From assembly GCA_963580285.1 (NCBI GenBank), contig OY757023.1:130170027-130234026 (forward strand): a stretch of 64,000 bases of DNA. The letters run 5' to 3'. The position numbers and the translations under genes were made by a program. Each line of letters starts with the position of its first letter. Within the stretch, counting starts at the first letter, position 1. The notes beneath the pieces were generated by a model that saw nothing but the letters and a program-made list of their open reading frames with translations, searched no databases and was not told the origin of the DNA. The stretch comes from Lucinisca nassula (taxonomy: Eukaryota; Mollusca; Bivalvia; Lucinida; Lucinidae). Positions 10,376-21,827 of the stretch are shown here, piece after piece.

Positions 10376-10605
10376 GACTTTTGCGGGGTTAATTAACGTC
10401 ATGACGACGTCCATGTCAACCATGCATTTTTATGGCTAAAATTTACAAAATTCAATTTAAAAGGTCATATGATAAACAAAATCTATCACTCGTGGTCCTT
10501 TCATATGAAATTTAGGAAACTCGCCGAAGGCTCGTTTCATAAATTTCATATGAAATGGACACTCGTGTAAGTTCCTCTATATGACGCACGGATGAGTTAT
10601 CATAA

Positions 10606-10706
10606 TGTGCATCCAGACTTTCGGATGAGTCTTTAAACCGAGGTCCCGTCTCCGTATGACCTTAGCTGTTGGTGAGACGTAAAACTCAAACACTCACTCA
10701 TAATCT
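10606..10706 (+). mobile_element. SINE S4, 3' body and tail
   Basis: The text GACTTTCGGATGAGTC, AAACCGAGGTCCCGTC and ACTCAAACACTCACTC matches the reverse complement of 46866-46980. The tRNA head is missing. Confidence 0.75.
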
Positions 10707-10732
10707 GCATTTATTTCTTGGTTCTTACGAAA

Positions 10733-10986
10733 ACATGTCTATACTAAAACATGGTAAAGTTTACGGCTTAAAAAAACGAATCTTTTCAGATGAAAAATTG
10801 TGATATTTCTCTTATTTCTGCTCAAAGTATAGATTGTTGGTACTCCTTAGAACCGCCTCGATGAGGCGGTTTTAACGAGTACCCACAATCTATATTTTTG
10901 AGCAGAAATAAGAAAACTAAGCCCTGCAAACCTATATAAAGTGGTGTTCAAGGGGGTCAAAAGTATATAGGTGTGTTTTCTTGATG
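10733..10986 (-). mobile_element. palA, near full length
   Basis: It runs from CTTACGAAAACATG to GGTGTGTTTTCTTGATG. The core is intact, with CCTCGATGAGG at its centre. Confidence 0.85.
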
Positions 10987-11081
10987 TTCCTGGAAGCTGA
11001 GGCACTTAGCACGCTGTATGTGTACAACCATCAACTTCAGTTTTTTTTAAGAAAATTATGCAATAACTTTGTTTTACGTTT

Positions 11082-11277
11082 CATTATGAAATCACGACCA
11101 TACAAATACATAGTAACCTTTACCATAAAAAAAAGAAGAAAATTTTAAGATGAAAAATTGTGATGTTTTTCGTATTCTTATTTCTTCTCAAAATATAGAG
11201 CAGAAATAAGAAAAATAAGGTTAACCCTTGTAAACCCAGTTTTACTATATAAAAGTGGGGTTCAAGGGGGTAAAATT
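11082..11277 (-). mobile_element. palA lacking the core hairpin
   Basis: Both flanks of the core are present (TTTCTTCTCAAAATATAGAG then CAGAAATAAG), but the paired arms from GATTGTGGG onward are missing. The outer ends are degraded. Confidence 0.7.
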
Positions 11278-11418
11278 CAATTGAAGGCTGTTGGTTGAAA
11301 TATTGTCAAAATACTGTAAATAACATAAAATTTGTTTTATAAGGGCACTGCAAGAGCATTATTTGGTGATGAAATCGAAATTTGATAAAAATTAGCAAAT
11401 ATTGTTTGTAGGAATGTA

Positions 11419-11419
11419 C

Positions 11420-11479
<60 letters not shown>
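11419..11479. repeat. (TAA)n microsatellite
   Basis: About 20 perfect TAA units precede a SINE S1. Confidence 0.95.
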
Positions 11480-11539
11480 TCACAACAACAACTACTTCTA
11501 CTACTGCTGGTAATAATGTTAATAATGAAAACTACTACT

Positions 11540-11835
11540 ACTACATGGGCCTCTGCCCATTGGGGTTTGCAGAAATAAAATGTGCTGCATAATGTTTCCA
11601 CGCAGAGCTGAAACCGACCACACATGAGTACTGTAAACCGCTTAAAGGGTCAAAGCCTGCCCAGGCAAAATGGTGCGAGTCAGACAGTTCCTACATATAA
11701 ACATTTTAGTTTGTTTGGGCGTCAGGGCTTGAGATGACATGTCATCTCAATAAGGGATAAAAGGTCCACAAAATTGGAAGCAACATCTCCAAAATGACCT
11801 AAATAGTGTTGACGGAGATTCAAATAAACTACTAC
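11540..11835 (+). mobile_element. SINE S1, diverged copy
   Basis: The order is CCCATTGGGG, CACGCAGAGCTGAAACCG, AAACCGCTTAAAG, GGGCTTGAGATGACATGTC, GGAAGCAACATCTCC, GTGTTGACGGAG. No clear Pol III boxes are visible, so S1 is called SINE-like from its size, copy number and (CAAA)n tail in better copies. Confidence 0.7.
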
Positions 11836-11935
11836 AACTAATTCTGCTACTTATGATAATGATAATTTTAATACTAAAAACAATTATAATAATAATCATA
11901 CTCTAACTACAACTCTAACTACAACTCTTACTGTT

Positions 11936-12412
11936 AGCCTGCTCAGGCAAAGTGGCACGAGTCGGTCTCATCACGTGAACAAGTCCGTGAAATAAACACC
12001 CCCTTACACCCCACTTTATATAGAGAAAACTGGGGTTTACGGGGGTATACATTATTTTCCTTATTTCTGGTCCTAGACATAGGTTGTGGGTATTCGTTAG
12101 AACCGCCTCAATGAGGCGGTTCTAACGAGTACCCACAACCTATGTTTTGAGTATAAATAAGAAAAATATCACAAATTTTCTTCAGAAAATTGACCCTTTT
12201 TGGTGATGTAAAAAATGCACTATGACGCACGGGTGCGTGCTCGTAATCGTCCATGCATAAAGACCATATCCATGTATTAGTTTCATTGGACAGCGGGAAT
12301 TTTGAGATGTCAGATAATCTCAATGTAGGGTAAAACTAAAAAAAAAATGGAAGCAGCGACTCCAAAATGACCTAAATAGTGTTGTCGGGGACGTTAAATC
12401 TCATATCAAACA
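11936..12412 (+). mobile_element. SINE S1 split by palB
   Basis: The left part ends at GCACGAGTCGGTC. The right part resumes at CGTCCATGCATAAAG and runs to GACGTTAAATCTCATATC and a CAAACAAACA tail. The palB insertion lies exactly between. Confidence 0.8.
11969..12247 (+). mobile_element. palB, full length, inserted in S1
   Basis: It starts CATCACGTGAACAAGTCC and ends GTGCTCGTAAT, 279 bp. The core around 12080-12145 is a near-perfect hairpin. The rejoined S1 flanks reconstruct the expected S1 text with no duplicated bases, apart from one ambiguous T. Confidence 0.9.
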
Positions 12413-12459
12413 AACAATACTACACTTATTCCTACTCCCACTACTTCTACTACTTCTGC

Positions 12460-12583
12460 TACTACAATGATAATGATGATAATAATAATTTCAATAATCC
12501 AAACGATGATTTTAAGGATTTTACTTACTACTATTTCCATCATTACCTCAACTGCTAATGCTACTTTTACTACAAGTATTATG

Positions 12584-12619
<36 letters not shown>

Positions 12620-12620
12620 G
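12460..12620. repeat. ATT/ACT trinucleotide-rich tract
   Basis: Imperfect ATA/ACT triplets end in a pure ATT run at about 12575-12620. The plus-strand frame through it (poly-Ile) is an artefact. Confidence 0.85.
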
Positions 12621-12694
12621 TAATAAATGTGTTGGAAAAAAATGGATAAACACTTGTTGAAAATTCATTAGTAATAATAATAAATTAAGAAAAC

Positions 12695-12750
12695 GATGAT
12701 TGAGAAGAAGAAGAGAATAAGAAGAAGAAAAAGAAGAAGAATAGTAATAA
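12695..12750. repeat. (GAA)n-rich tract
   Basis: This is an imperfect AAG/GAA purine run. Confidence 0.85.
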
Positions 12751-12862
12751 TATATAAACACGCACGGAATTAATGGACTCCTGTTGTTCTTTGTGTTGAA
12801 AAGGAGGGTGCTAAGTAAAATTTAATGTATAAAGAAGACCAGTCTCTTTGTTGATTGCGCTT

Positions 12863-13352
12863 GTCGGTTTGTTTAAGAAATAGATCAGCTCTAGCTGTGA
12901 TTTGTTGTGTAATAAATCCCAGTTTGGAGGTCAGTTGTAAAGTAGACAAATCACAAGCGCGTAGCGCGCGTGATTTGTCTACTTACAACTGACCGACAAA
13001 CTGTGATTTATTACCCAACAAATCACTGGCTAGAGCTGATCTATTTCGATTCTAACAGGATGAAAATCGGCAATAATGTTGTTGTAACCTTCAAAATCTC
13101 ACAACTTTTCGCCATTGTTAGAAGAAATCCCGCTAAAATTGTTGACTGGAACACATGCATTTATATCCTTTTCTAACGTTTTCGATGCGAGAAAATGACG
13201 TTACACCGTCTAACGTCAAGGAAATCGACTGGTGACGTAATAAATTTGGAGTTTTTAATGACGTCACCTATCACGCTCTTCTGAGGTGTGATTTGTTGCA
13301 TAATAATTCACAGTTCCTTTCCATTGCCTATATAGGCGCGCTGTGTTAGAAT
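12863..13352 (+). mobile_element. F3 element, copy 1
   Basis: A perfect-looking hairpin at about 12880-13040 (arms TAGACAAATCACAAGCGCG and complement) is followed by a roughly 300-bp unpaired body. The body ends GCGCGCTGTGTTAGAAT, which is inverted relative to GATTCTAAC at 13050. A copy of nearly the same length and text lies at 51053-51544. Confidence 0.85.
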
Positions 13353-13639
13353 ATATCCCTAAGGCTGGGCCATTGATCAGTCGTTGTCGAATTCAACTCT
13401 GTTACACTGTTAATTTAACACAGTTTTCCACAAACATGATCGAACTGACAAGACAACAGGTCATGCTGAATATGATACTGCAAATTCAGTTTTCATGTCA
13501 ACACGGTCAAACAATTCTAGTTTATAAGTTTATAACTGAATGGTTGAATAATAAGATTTCATTGCCTGTTCCTTTCCAAAATTGTGCAATGCAATCACAG
13601 CCGAGTCACTTGATATGGCACTTTGTATCATATATTTTC
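13353..13639. other. Unassigned stretch
   Basis: An open frame starting at 13343 crosses this stretch and continues into a palA, so it is not a gene. I recognise nothing else. Confidence 0.4.
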
Positions 13640-13838
13640 TTGTTCTTACTTCTGCTTGCTCAAACTATAGATCGTGGATATTCGTTAGATACGCCTCATC
13701 GAGGCAGTCCTTACAGGTCCCACATCCTTTATTTTGGAACAAAAATAAGAAAAATAAGGTTTATCCCTGTAAACCTCAGTTTTACTTTATAAAATTGGGG
13801 TTCAAGGGGGTCAAAAGTTTATGGGCATGTTTTGTTAT
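13640..13838 (-). mobile_element. palA, left end missing
   Basis: A mutated core (GATCGTGGATATTCG, TACAGGTCCCACATCC), the small hairpin and a degraded end GGGCATGTTTTGTTATG are present. Confidence 0.75.
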
Positions 13839-13939
13839 GGCATGCCTATTGCTGCCGTTGTTACCTTTTTGTTTTCGACCCTTTACATTGAATGCACCAA
13901 ACGATATTAAAATTGAAACAAACCTAAGCACAGACCATA

Positions 13940-14186
13940 TGAGCCCCGCCAAGCGAATTTGGGTCTTCGAGCATTCAGTCATGACAAACTTTAACTGCGC
14001 ATGCCCAGCCATTCAGAGGGGCCAGGGGTATAGCTTTCTGTCTGAAGGCTCCTCTTGATGAGCGAGCAGCGAAGGTTCTGGCGAGACTGCGCGAAGGTTC
14101 TGGCGAGACTGCGCGGATGCGCAGGCTCGCCTGAACCGTCGCTGCTCGCATAGGCGATAAGTACCAAAATCGCTTGACGGGGCCCA
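13940..14186 (-). mobile_element. TN2 TIR element, copy 2
   Basis: The ends are TGAGCCCCGCCAAGCG and CGCTTGACGGGGCCCA, flanked on both sides by TA. A short tandem duplication of GCGAAGGTTCTGGCGAGACT makes it longer (247 bp) than the other copies. Confidence 0.85.
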
Positions 14187-14309
14187 TATTATTTTGCCCG
14201 CTGCCTCACAGCTTTCATGTTTGGTATGTGTATTCAAATTGGTTTTGTTCCTTTCCCTTCTTTTGCCAAATAAAATTGAAATACAAAAATAAATGTATAT
14301 TCGCCCCCA

Positions 14310-14617
14310 ACCGCCCCCCCCCCGCCCATCGGGGCTTGAAGAAATAGATGGGCCGCATGATGCTCCACGCAGAGCTGAAACCGTCCGCACACTAGTACTG
14401 GTAAACCCCTTAGAGGATCTGAGCCGGTCCAGGAACCGCGTTGCGAGTCGGACCGTCCATACTTATAAACCCTATTGGTTTCATTGGGGGACAGGGCTTG
14501 AGATGTCATTTCATCTCAATGTCGGGTAAAAGTCCCACAAAATTGGAAGCAACGTCTCCAAAATGACCTTTACAGTGTTGACGGGGACGTTAAACCTCAT
14601 ATGAACAAAACAAATCA
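14310..14617 (+). mobile_element. SINE S1, near full length
   Basis: It runs from CCGCCCATCGGGGCTTG to GACGGGGACGTTAAACCTC and an AACAAAACAAATC tail. Confidence 0.85.
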
Positions 14618-15095
14618 AAATCCTTTCCATTCGTTTGCCAAATAATATTGAAATACAAAAATAAATATATAAAAAAATAATCGTGAACTGGCCATCATAA
14701 TGCTAATGCAACAGTTTAACACAGCCGTGTAATGATAACCCTGAAAAGTCGAATTAATACGGAGAAAAGTATGGCTTGTCTATGAATTATTAAAAATAGA
14801 CTATCATGCATTGAGCGGAGGTCATCCGTATTATCGCCAGGTCAACCAATATCGGAGGTCAAAAAACTATGATCATGTGTTTTAATTGTGTTAATTAATA
14901 AAATTGTCATTTATCAGTTAATTTCGTACTGGCCAAGCTACAGGTGATACCTGACAGGGTCGGCAAAATTATTATCTGGAGATTGATCATGAACTCTTTT
15001 CTATGATCATTCTCTCCCTTCCGCTGATTCCAGAAGGGCAGTTGTCAGTTTCTGGCGAAAGAATGTACACTGTACTGGTTAACCGCTTACGTATA
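14618..15095. other. Unassigned stretch
   Basis: No frame or repeat recognised. A short direct echo of CCAAATAA-AATTGAAATACAAAAATAA occurs at 14270-14295 and 14638-14665. Confidence 0.4.
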
Positions 15096-15097
15096 AG

Positions 15098-15617
15098 CTT
15101 GCCCAGGAAAAGTTTGGATAGGTAAACTGACCGGCTCAAAAATTATAGTGTTGACTTGGCCGTTTAACCCTCAATACAAACTAATAAAAGCATTGCTGCC
15201 CCCGCCCATAGGGGCTTGAAGAAATATATGGGCTGCATGATGCTTCCACGCAGAGCTGAATCCGGCCCGCACACTAGTACTGGTAAACCGCTTAGAGGAT
15301 CTAAGCCTGTCCAGGAACCGCGGTTTGAGGGGCTTGAAGAAATAGATGGGCCACATGATGCTTCCACGCAGAGCTGAAACCGTCCGCTCCCTAGTACTGG
15401 TAAACCGCTTAGAGGATCTGAGCCGGTCCAGGAACCGCGGTGCGAGTCGGACCGTCCATACTTATAAACCCTATTGGTTTCATTGGGAGACAGGGCTTGA
15501 GATGTCATTTCATCTCAATGCCGGGTAAAAGTCCGTCAAAATTGGAAGCAACGTCTCCAAAATGACCTTTACAGTGTCAACGGGGACGTTAAACCTCAAA
15601 TCAAACAAACAAACAAA
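15098..15617 (+). mobile_element. SINE S1 cluster
   Basis: A short S1 fragment (15098-15178) precedes a copy at 15198-15617. In that copy the 5' part (GGGGCTTGAAGAAATA to GTCCAGGAACCGCGG) occurs twice in tandem before the body continues to a (CAAA)n tail. Confidence 0.8.
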
Positions 15618-15741
15618 GCATTGCGTTTGCAGGCACTGTATTGCGAGGTGTATGGTTACACTTTACATTAGTCATTGCTTCATTTCTCGTTGACAAGATT
15701 TGGTTAGAAATGAATGAATAGGTCAGGTACATACATGGCAA

Positions 15742-15750
15742 AACCACTGC

Positions 15751-15794
<44 letters not shown>

Positions 15795-15993
15795 CGACCT
15801 TATTTATAGAGGGTAACACGTTTAGTACTGGTACTAATCTTCCATGTGGCCCTCTTTTCCTGGGTAAGAACCAGTACTAAGCAGTGTGGATAAAGTTTCT
15901 TGCTCAAGGAAACAACACTTGGCGCTTGCGGGGATCGAACCGGCTACCTCTCGATCTCAGATTCGATGCTTTACCACTGCACCACAGCGCTCC
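15742..15993 (-). mobile_element. SINE S3 (tRNA-derived)
   Basis: On the minus strand the head GGAGCGCTGTGGTGCAGTGG holds the A box and GGTTCGATCCCC the B box. The body GAGCAAGAAACTTTATCC and GAGGGCCACATGGAAGATT follows. The tail is CCTCTATAAATAAGGTCG plus (TTA)n. Copy 2 is at 57060-57268. Confidence 0.85.
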
Positions 15994-16116
15994 TCATTGC
16001 CACAAACTGCGAACGAAGCATGAGTAGCGTAGGAAAATTGATTGTGACATGACTGTAAAATTGTTGGTTGTGGGATACAGATTATGGCCCAGTTTTATCT
16101 TTATAAAGCAGGGTCA

Positions 16117-16876
16117 TTGCAATTACACAGCCGTGCGACATAGTGCCTTTATCACATCTTCAAAATGACTACTGTTCTAATGATAACTCGAGATATTTTT
16201 CTTTATCAGTTACCCCCTTTATATATTGCATTGTAACGCATTGACCTGATAAAGATATGCTATCTCAGGACAAGTGAGCTTTATCACGTCAACATGACAT
16301 TGCACTTTTAGGAGTGAAGCGGACTACCGGCAAAAAATGGTAAAAAGTTATAATTACTAGAAAAAATTGAAAAAAAAAAAAAAACAAACATTTAAAATGA
16401 TTAAAAAATAAATAAATAAAAATAACGGTCAGCTGATAGTTAATATACTGACCCGTTATATATTCCGCGCCGGAATGTTGGGACGCAATGACTCATCGTA
16501 AATTGCCGATTTAAAGAGTTTAAGAGGGGATAAACTGATAAATAGAATACCAGATTCATGTCTTTTGATATCAAGTTTATCAGGCTCGGCTTCGAGAACG
16601 CATGCAGAATCTCTCGGCAAGCCTCGCGATTCTACAAGCGTTCTCGAAGCCTTGCCTAATAAACTTAATATCAAAAGGCACAAACCTGGTATTCTCAATT
16701 AGTTATGCTGTAAACTTAGGTTGTTAGTGATCGTTGGGCCTTAAGGCGATTCTACCAACAACCTATGTCTTTGAGCAAAAATAAGCAAAACATAAATGCC
16801 CCCGTACTCCCCAGTTTCCTGTATATAAAGTGGGGTTTATAGGGGTGTTCCTTTCACGGACTTGGATCTCGTGATG
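16117..16876 (-). mobile_element. palB split by an F2 composite
   Basis: The left end (GCCGTGCGACATAGTG to GATATTTTTCTT) stops at about 16199. The right part resumes with TTATGCTGTAAACTTAGG and ends CTCGTGATG. The 500-bp F2 unit lies between. Confidence 0.7.
16200..16698 (-). mobile_element. F2 composite fold-back, copy 2
   Basis: It contains the CCTGATAAAGATATGC palindrome and, after A-rich spacer, the GGCTTCGAGAACGC palindrome (about 16540-16690). The order and orientation are flipped relative to 9362-9700. Confidence 0.7.
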
Positions 16877-17147
16877 TTAGAGGGCTGTGCATTACCTTCG
16901 CTTGTTAACGTGATGTGTGTCCTGTAGTTACAATCTCATACAATGCTGTTGTTAACAACGCCAAATGTAAAAATATATGGATAAACAGAATCAAATGCTC
17001 GTTATCATTTCATAAGAAACAGAAATATTCGCCAAAATATTTTTCGATGTTTAATCTTTATATGCATTGAGCAGAGTTTGGCAACGTTCAAACTATTGAA
17101 TGAGCATAGGTACCTATATAATGTACATGTATAGCATCCATCCTTTA

Positions 17148-17450
17148 TTGCGCCCCCGTCCATCGGGGCTTGAGGAAAATAGATGGTCTGCATGGTGCTT
17201 CCACGCAGAGCTGAAACTGACCACACATGGATACTGGTAAACGACTTAGAAGGACAAAGCCTGCCCAGGCAAAGTGGTCTTAGTCAGAATGTCAATGGCG
17301 TATGCCTTTTGGTTTCATTGGAGCTGCAGGGCTTGAAATGTCATGTCATCTCAATGTCAAGTAAAATTCCCACACGATTCGAACCAACGTCTCCAAAATG
17401 ACCTAAACGGTGTTGACGGCAACGTTAAACTTCAAATCAAACAAACAAAT
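17148..17450 (+). mobile_element. SINE S1
   Basis: It runs from GCCCCCGTCCATCGGGGC to GACGGCAACGTTAAACTTC and CAAACAAACAAA. Confidence 0.85.
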
Positions 17451-17648
17451 TCATTCTTTATTGCAGGCACGTGTTTTTACTACGTGTGTCGTAGACGGTG
17501 TAGATACCGACCGCCAAGGTTTGAAGAGTACGCTTTCCGTTGGATATGGCCACATGCGTGCGGACACCCGGCAGTGCGTTTTTTTAATTTTAAAGCGTGC
17601 TGTGTTACGTTTGGACGTTACTAAGCCGCTTTGGAAAAGGTAAGGAAC

Positions 17649-17894
17649 CATTACTAAAACACGCCTATACAAATACTTTGTTACCTTTACCGCCGAAAAA
17701 AAAAGAAAATTTTAAGATGAAAACTAGTGATATTTTTCTTATTTCTGCTCAAAATATAGATTGTGGGCAGTCGTTAAAACCGCCTCATCGAAATATAATG
17801 TATACCCCCATAAACCTTAGTTTTACTATATAAAAGTGGGGTTCATGTTTTTCGGTAGTTATCTATTTATTTATATAGGTGTGTTTTCGTAATG
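17649..17894 (-). mobile_element. palA with shortened core
   Basis: It starts CATTACTAAAACACGCC and ends GGTGTGTTTTCGTAATG. Only the left core arm (GATTGTGGGCAGTCG to CCTCATCG) is kept. Confidence 0.8.
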
Positions 17895-17906
17895 ATGTTT
17901 TTTTAT

Positions 17907-18068
17907 GACTCGAAACCTCTCTTCAGGTGTATTTATTTTTTGTTCAAAATGTGTTGAACAATTCTTACTTTGTGTAAGAATTGTTCAACACATTTTGAAC
18001 AACAAAGTAAGAATTGATCAACACATTTTGAACAAAAAATAAATACACCTGAAGAGAGGTTTTGAGTC
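17907..18068. repeat. F5 long inverted repeat
   Basis: Arms of roughly 65 bp (outer GACTCGAAACCTCTCTTC versus GAAGAGAGGTTTTGAGTC) enclose a short spacer that itself repeats the inner arm TTGTTCAACACATTTTGAAC. It could extrude as a cruciform. Confidence 0.9.
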
Positions 18069-18500
18069 TGCACAAGTAGTTCCCGCTGTAGCGTGAGATT
18101 ATTGATCTCGTGAGATTCTTCAGACTGAGGGGTGTGAGAGAATTCAGCCGTTAGAAGTGCAATGCGATTATCATAATCATTTATTTATTTATTTTTATTC
18201 ACCAAGCCCCGACAATCGGGGCCCAAGGACAAATAGATACTATAGAATGTTGAAAGATATTAACTTGATTAAAGATAAATTTGTCAAGCTGAACTTATAT
18301 TGGGGTCCGACTTGACCAAACCCAAACTGCAACGCCCAAGATCACTCAGGGCGACTGGATTTAGGGTCGAAATGGTCCGTATTCATAGTGGTGTTGATTA
18401 TCAAATTCCGAAAAAAAAAAAACGGTTGGGACATTTTTAACTTCTAACTTATTACTTCTAACTTCGTACTTGAACTTCTTGCTTCGGCGTTGTTTCGGCA
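18069..18500. other. Unassigned stretch
   Basis: A TTATTTATTTATTTTT run at 18180-18196 and otherwise unrecognised sequence. Confidence 0.4.
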
Positions 18501-18502
18501 GG

Positions 18503-19215
18503 TAGATTAAGTGGCAGGTAGGTAGGTGGCTGGGTAGGTAGGTTGGTGGTTAGATAGGTAGGTGGGTTTGATTTGAGGTTTAACGTCCCCGTCAACACTA
18601 TATAGGTCATTTGGAGACGATGCTTCCAATTTCGTGGTACCCGACTGAGATGAAAATACATCCCAATGAAACCAATAGGATATATATGCATGGACGGTCC
18701 GACTCGCATCACTTTGCCTGAGCAGGTTTAAGCGGTTTACTAGTACTCATATGCGGCCGGGCATCAAGCAGCCCATCTATTTCTTCATGTCCCGATGGGC
18801 GAGGTAGTTTTAGGTAGGTAGGTAGGGTGGGTGGGTTGGAGGGAGAGAGGAGTAGGCAGGTTGTGTTGGTGGATGGAAGGGTGTATTGGAAGGGTGTGTT
18901 GCTTGATTTGTAGGTAGGTAGGTAAGTAGGTAGGTAGGTAGGAGGGGTGTGTCTTCGAGGGAAGGTAGGTAGGTAGGTAGGTAGGTGTTTGTTTGTTTGT
19001 TTGCTTGTTTGTTTAACTGGGGGTTTAAAATCCCCGTCAACACTGTGAAAGTCATTATGGAGACATTGCGATCAAGTGCGACCAGATTTATGCTACAATG
19101 ATGTTTGATTTGAACTTTAACATCCCCGTCACACCGTAAAGGTCATCTTGGAGACGTTGCTTCCAATTTTGTGAGACTTTAGATGAAATGAAATCTCAAG
19201 CCCTGCCGCATGCTA
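18503..19215 (-). repeat. (GGTA)n arrays with SINE S1 pieces
   Basis: GGTAGGTA arrays at about 18503-18560 and 18805-18990 surround an S1 (18562-18795) and two S1 3'-end fragments (about 19000-19075 and 19107-19215). The Thr/Pro-rich minus-strand frames here are artefacts of the tetranucleotide. Confidence 0.85.
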
Positions 19216-20235
19216 CAATCGTCAATCCATTAAGACAGAATACTAATTTTAAAATTTCTAAAGAACTTGTTTTAAGTATTAATTGCGAAAAACACGCCTA
19301 TTAAATATAAATTGAAATTTAACCATGAACGACTGAAACGTTTAAATAAAAATCCCCCCACCCCCCAAAACACATACAAATCTTCATGGGATGTAAATGA
19401 GACCACAGGAGCACTCGCTAATAAACAAACAATTAATTATTGTCATGATCAGAAAACCAAAGCTCTGACAGAACTGTTGGGCCGATTGTTACTGAATGTA
19501 ATCTGAACGGGGACTTAAACAGTTTCATTTAACCCTTAAATTCCTGAAATTTTTGCAAACAGTGTAGACCCTGATCAGATGCATGCTGCACTGTTACCTA
19601 AATCCAACACATGATTTCACTCCAGCTTCAAAAGATTACCTTCTAACGCAATACGCTGACCTCACATCACCTCAAGGATAGAAAGATCTTTTTTATATAG
19701 ATAATCATCACCATGGTCGATAGTCAGCACTGAAGTGATTCTGTTCTTAGTAACTATGGGTCGATTGACAAACAGGCGACCTTAAAACGGTTCCTGAAGC
19801 ATATGAAGACAGTTTAGCCAGCAAACATTTTGGTTTATAGACATCCTGAAAATCAACAAGTTTACTAATCTGTGACATGGACACTTCTAAACCATATTTC
19901 TAGAGAAAATTGGATTGAATTTTCTCTATATAAAGTAGGGTTTATTGGGTGTTAATTTCACAGCCTTGTTCATGTGATGACCATATTTATTACAGAATCG
20001 TTCCTGAGCATTTAGCAATTCCTTCCCAGGCAATTAGATAAAAACATGGATAATTTCGAGCGTTGTTCACGCCCCGCTACAAAAAGTGGCGGCGCAGAAT
20101 TGTGTTATACCCTCAGAAGTTTTAGTGTCTGCCTGTCTGTCTGCCAGTCCGTCAGCGCTTCACAATTTCCTACCCATTCATTAACTCTGATACAGTTTGT
20201 GATATTTTATACGACATTTCACACACACACAAATT
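19216..20235. other. Mostly unassigned, with pal fragments
   Basis: A palA end (GCGAAAAACACGCCTATT) sits at 19284 and a palB end (TCTCTATATAAAGTAGGG to GTTCATGTGATG) at 19893-19979. TTTTGCAAACAGTGTAGACC at 19552 resembles the inner part of the CCTG-MITE group. No gene seen. Confidence 0.5.
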
Positions 20236-20785
20236 GTAATGTACAATGACACGATTTGCAGAACACATCAACGATAACTCTTTGTTTCCAACGTTTGGAT
20301 TTAATACCCTTTCAACGTTGGACATACTATTTCTGCCACTCCAAAACTCTTGACACCATTAGAGATGCTTTCCATGACTCTCCACATTAATGTGAAGCAC
20401 CATGAACCGGAGTGCAGAACATATGAAAAATAGCTTTGGTCTGCCTACTTTTGCAGTTTTTGCCCCATAGCAATGTCTATAATGTAATCATGTTGAAATC
20501 CGTTTGAGATATTTTCATCAAATGTCTAACAAGACTATTGTAAACAAATATTATATTACAGGCAAAACACAAGACAAATAACTCTGGTTTCTTGTTAATC
20601 TACCTTTTGAGATACGGCCCCTTGAACCTGGTTAATATTTAAAATAATCATTGCAATAATGTACTCGTGTCGTTCTGTGAGTTGTAAACTAATGAAACAG
20701 TTGTAAAACATCATAAGATGAGGTGCAGAGCACAAAAATCGTAACTCTGGTTAACAAACTATTGGATATATGGTCCTTTGAACAT
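20236..20785 (-). repeat. Satellite-like repeats, about 140-166 bp period
   Basis: The motif GCAGAACATATG / GGCAAAACACAAG / GCAGAGCACAAAAATC followed by AACTCTGGTT recurs near 20420, 20562 and 20726. It is the reverse complement of the repeats at 36840-37560. Confidence 0.6.
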
Positions 20786-20787
20786 TG

Positions 20788-21070
20788 CATTATGAAAACA
20801 TGCCTATTTAAATATATTGAAAAGTTCACCTCCAAAAAATGAAAATTTTCCAACGAAAAAATGCGATATTTTTCTTACATGTATTTCTGCTCGAAACATA
20901 GGTTGTGGGTACTCGTTAGAACTGCCTCGCTGAGGCGGTTATAACGGGTACCCACAACCTATGTCTTAGAGCAGGAATAAGGAAAATAATGTATACCCCT
21001 ACAAACCCCAGTTTTACTATATGAAAGTTGGGTTATAGGGGGTCAAAATCATATAGGCGTGTTTTCGTGA
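20788..21070 (-). mobile_element. palA, full length
   Basis: It runs from CATTATGAAAACATGCC to GGCGTGTTTTCGTGA. The core uses the palB-type stem (ATAGGTTGTGGG / CCCACAACCTAT) inside palA ends, so the copy is mixed. Confidence 0.85.
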
Positions 21071-21825
21071 AGGGAAATACATTTGTGTCCCCTCTGTAAC
21101 TTTTTTTTAAATATTTACTTGAAACCTTACGTTAATGTTTCGGAAACGAACCATAAATATGTTCTATGAAAGGGTTATCCTTTGGACACAAGGAATACAC
21201 CACAGAACTGGAAAATATGAAGTGTACATGTTTTCTGGGCCAGACTAACTAGTTTCGGCCAATTAGGCCTCATCGGTGACCCTCAAATATTTTCAAAATT
21301 CCACAATGGAATCAATGATGCCAAAGGACAATAAAATATAATCTACACTATAATGTAGGGCAGGGAGACATTTTACGGCCGCCACACATTCCCAGACACC
21401 AGCTGTAGTGCCATTACATATGTTCTATAAAAGGGTCATCCTTTGGAAGCATACATATTTTCAAAATTCCATAATGTAACCTATGATCCCAAAGGACAAG
21501 AAAATAACCCTTATCAACAGTATTTACGGAATTTCTTCCCGTCTTAATTAGGGTCCCACACGGTGGAGTGGCTTCCCTATTTGTTATCACCTTGTCCGTC
21601 CGTTTGTCACACCATAACCAAAAATTTAACCTCGGTCATAACTTCAAAAAGTATTATCCCTCTTCACACACATACTTACCATCAAAAGACCTACATTCTA
21701 ATAAACCCCAGATTCCATATTATACTTCAAGTTTATAGGACCACCATATTTTACGCTTTCACTAAAATAACTTTCCTACTACTGCGAATCTTCGGGGAGC
21801 ATCCTTCGGTTTCACCGATTCTCTT
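21071..21825. other. Unassigned, one direct repeat
   Basis: ATATGTTCTATGAAAGGGTT (21157) recurs as ATATGTTCTATAAAAGGGTC (21418), each followed by CATCCTTTGGA-like text. No gene recognised. Confidence 0.45.
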
Positions 21826-21827
21826 CG

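Larger units (their letters stand above)
9945..10570. mobile_element. F4 inverted-repeat element split by SINE S2
   Basis: The text around CACGTCGTTGATAAGCAGTGG and ACACTTGTAATAACACTTTGG matches 31354-31440. The hairpin ATATGAAATTTAGGAAACTC and its complement spans 10497-10550. SINE S2 (10060-10375) lies in the middle, flanked by a roughly 40-bp direct duplication ending CCATGTCAACCATG. Confidence 0.65.

Noticed and set aside
13343..14058. Plus-strand open frames of 149 and 158 codons
   Set aside because: Both run across palA or TN2 elements and have no domain.
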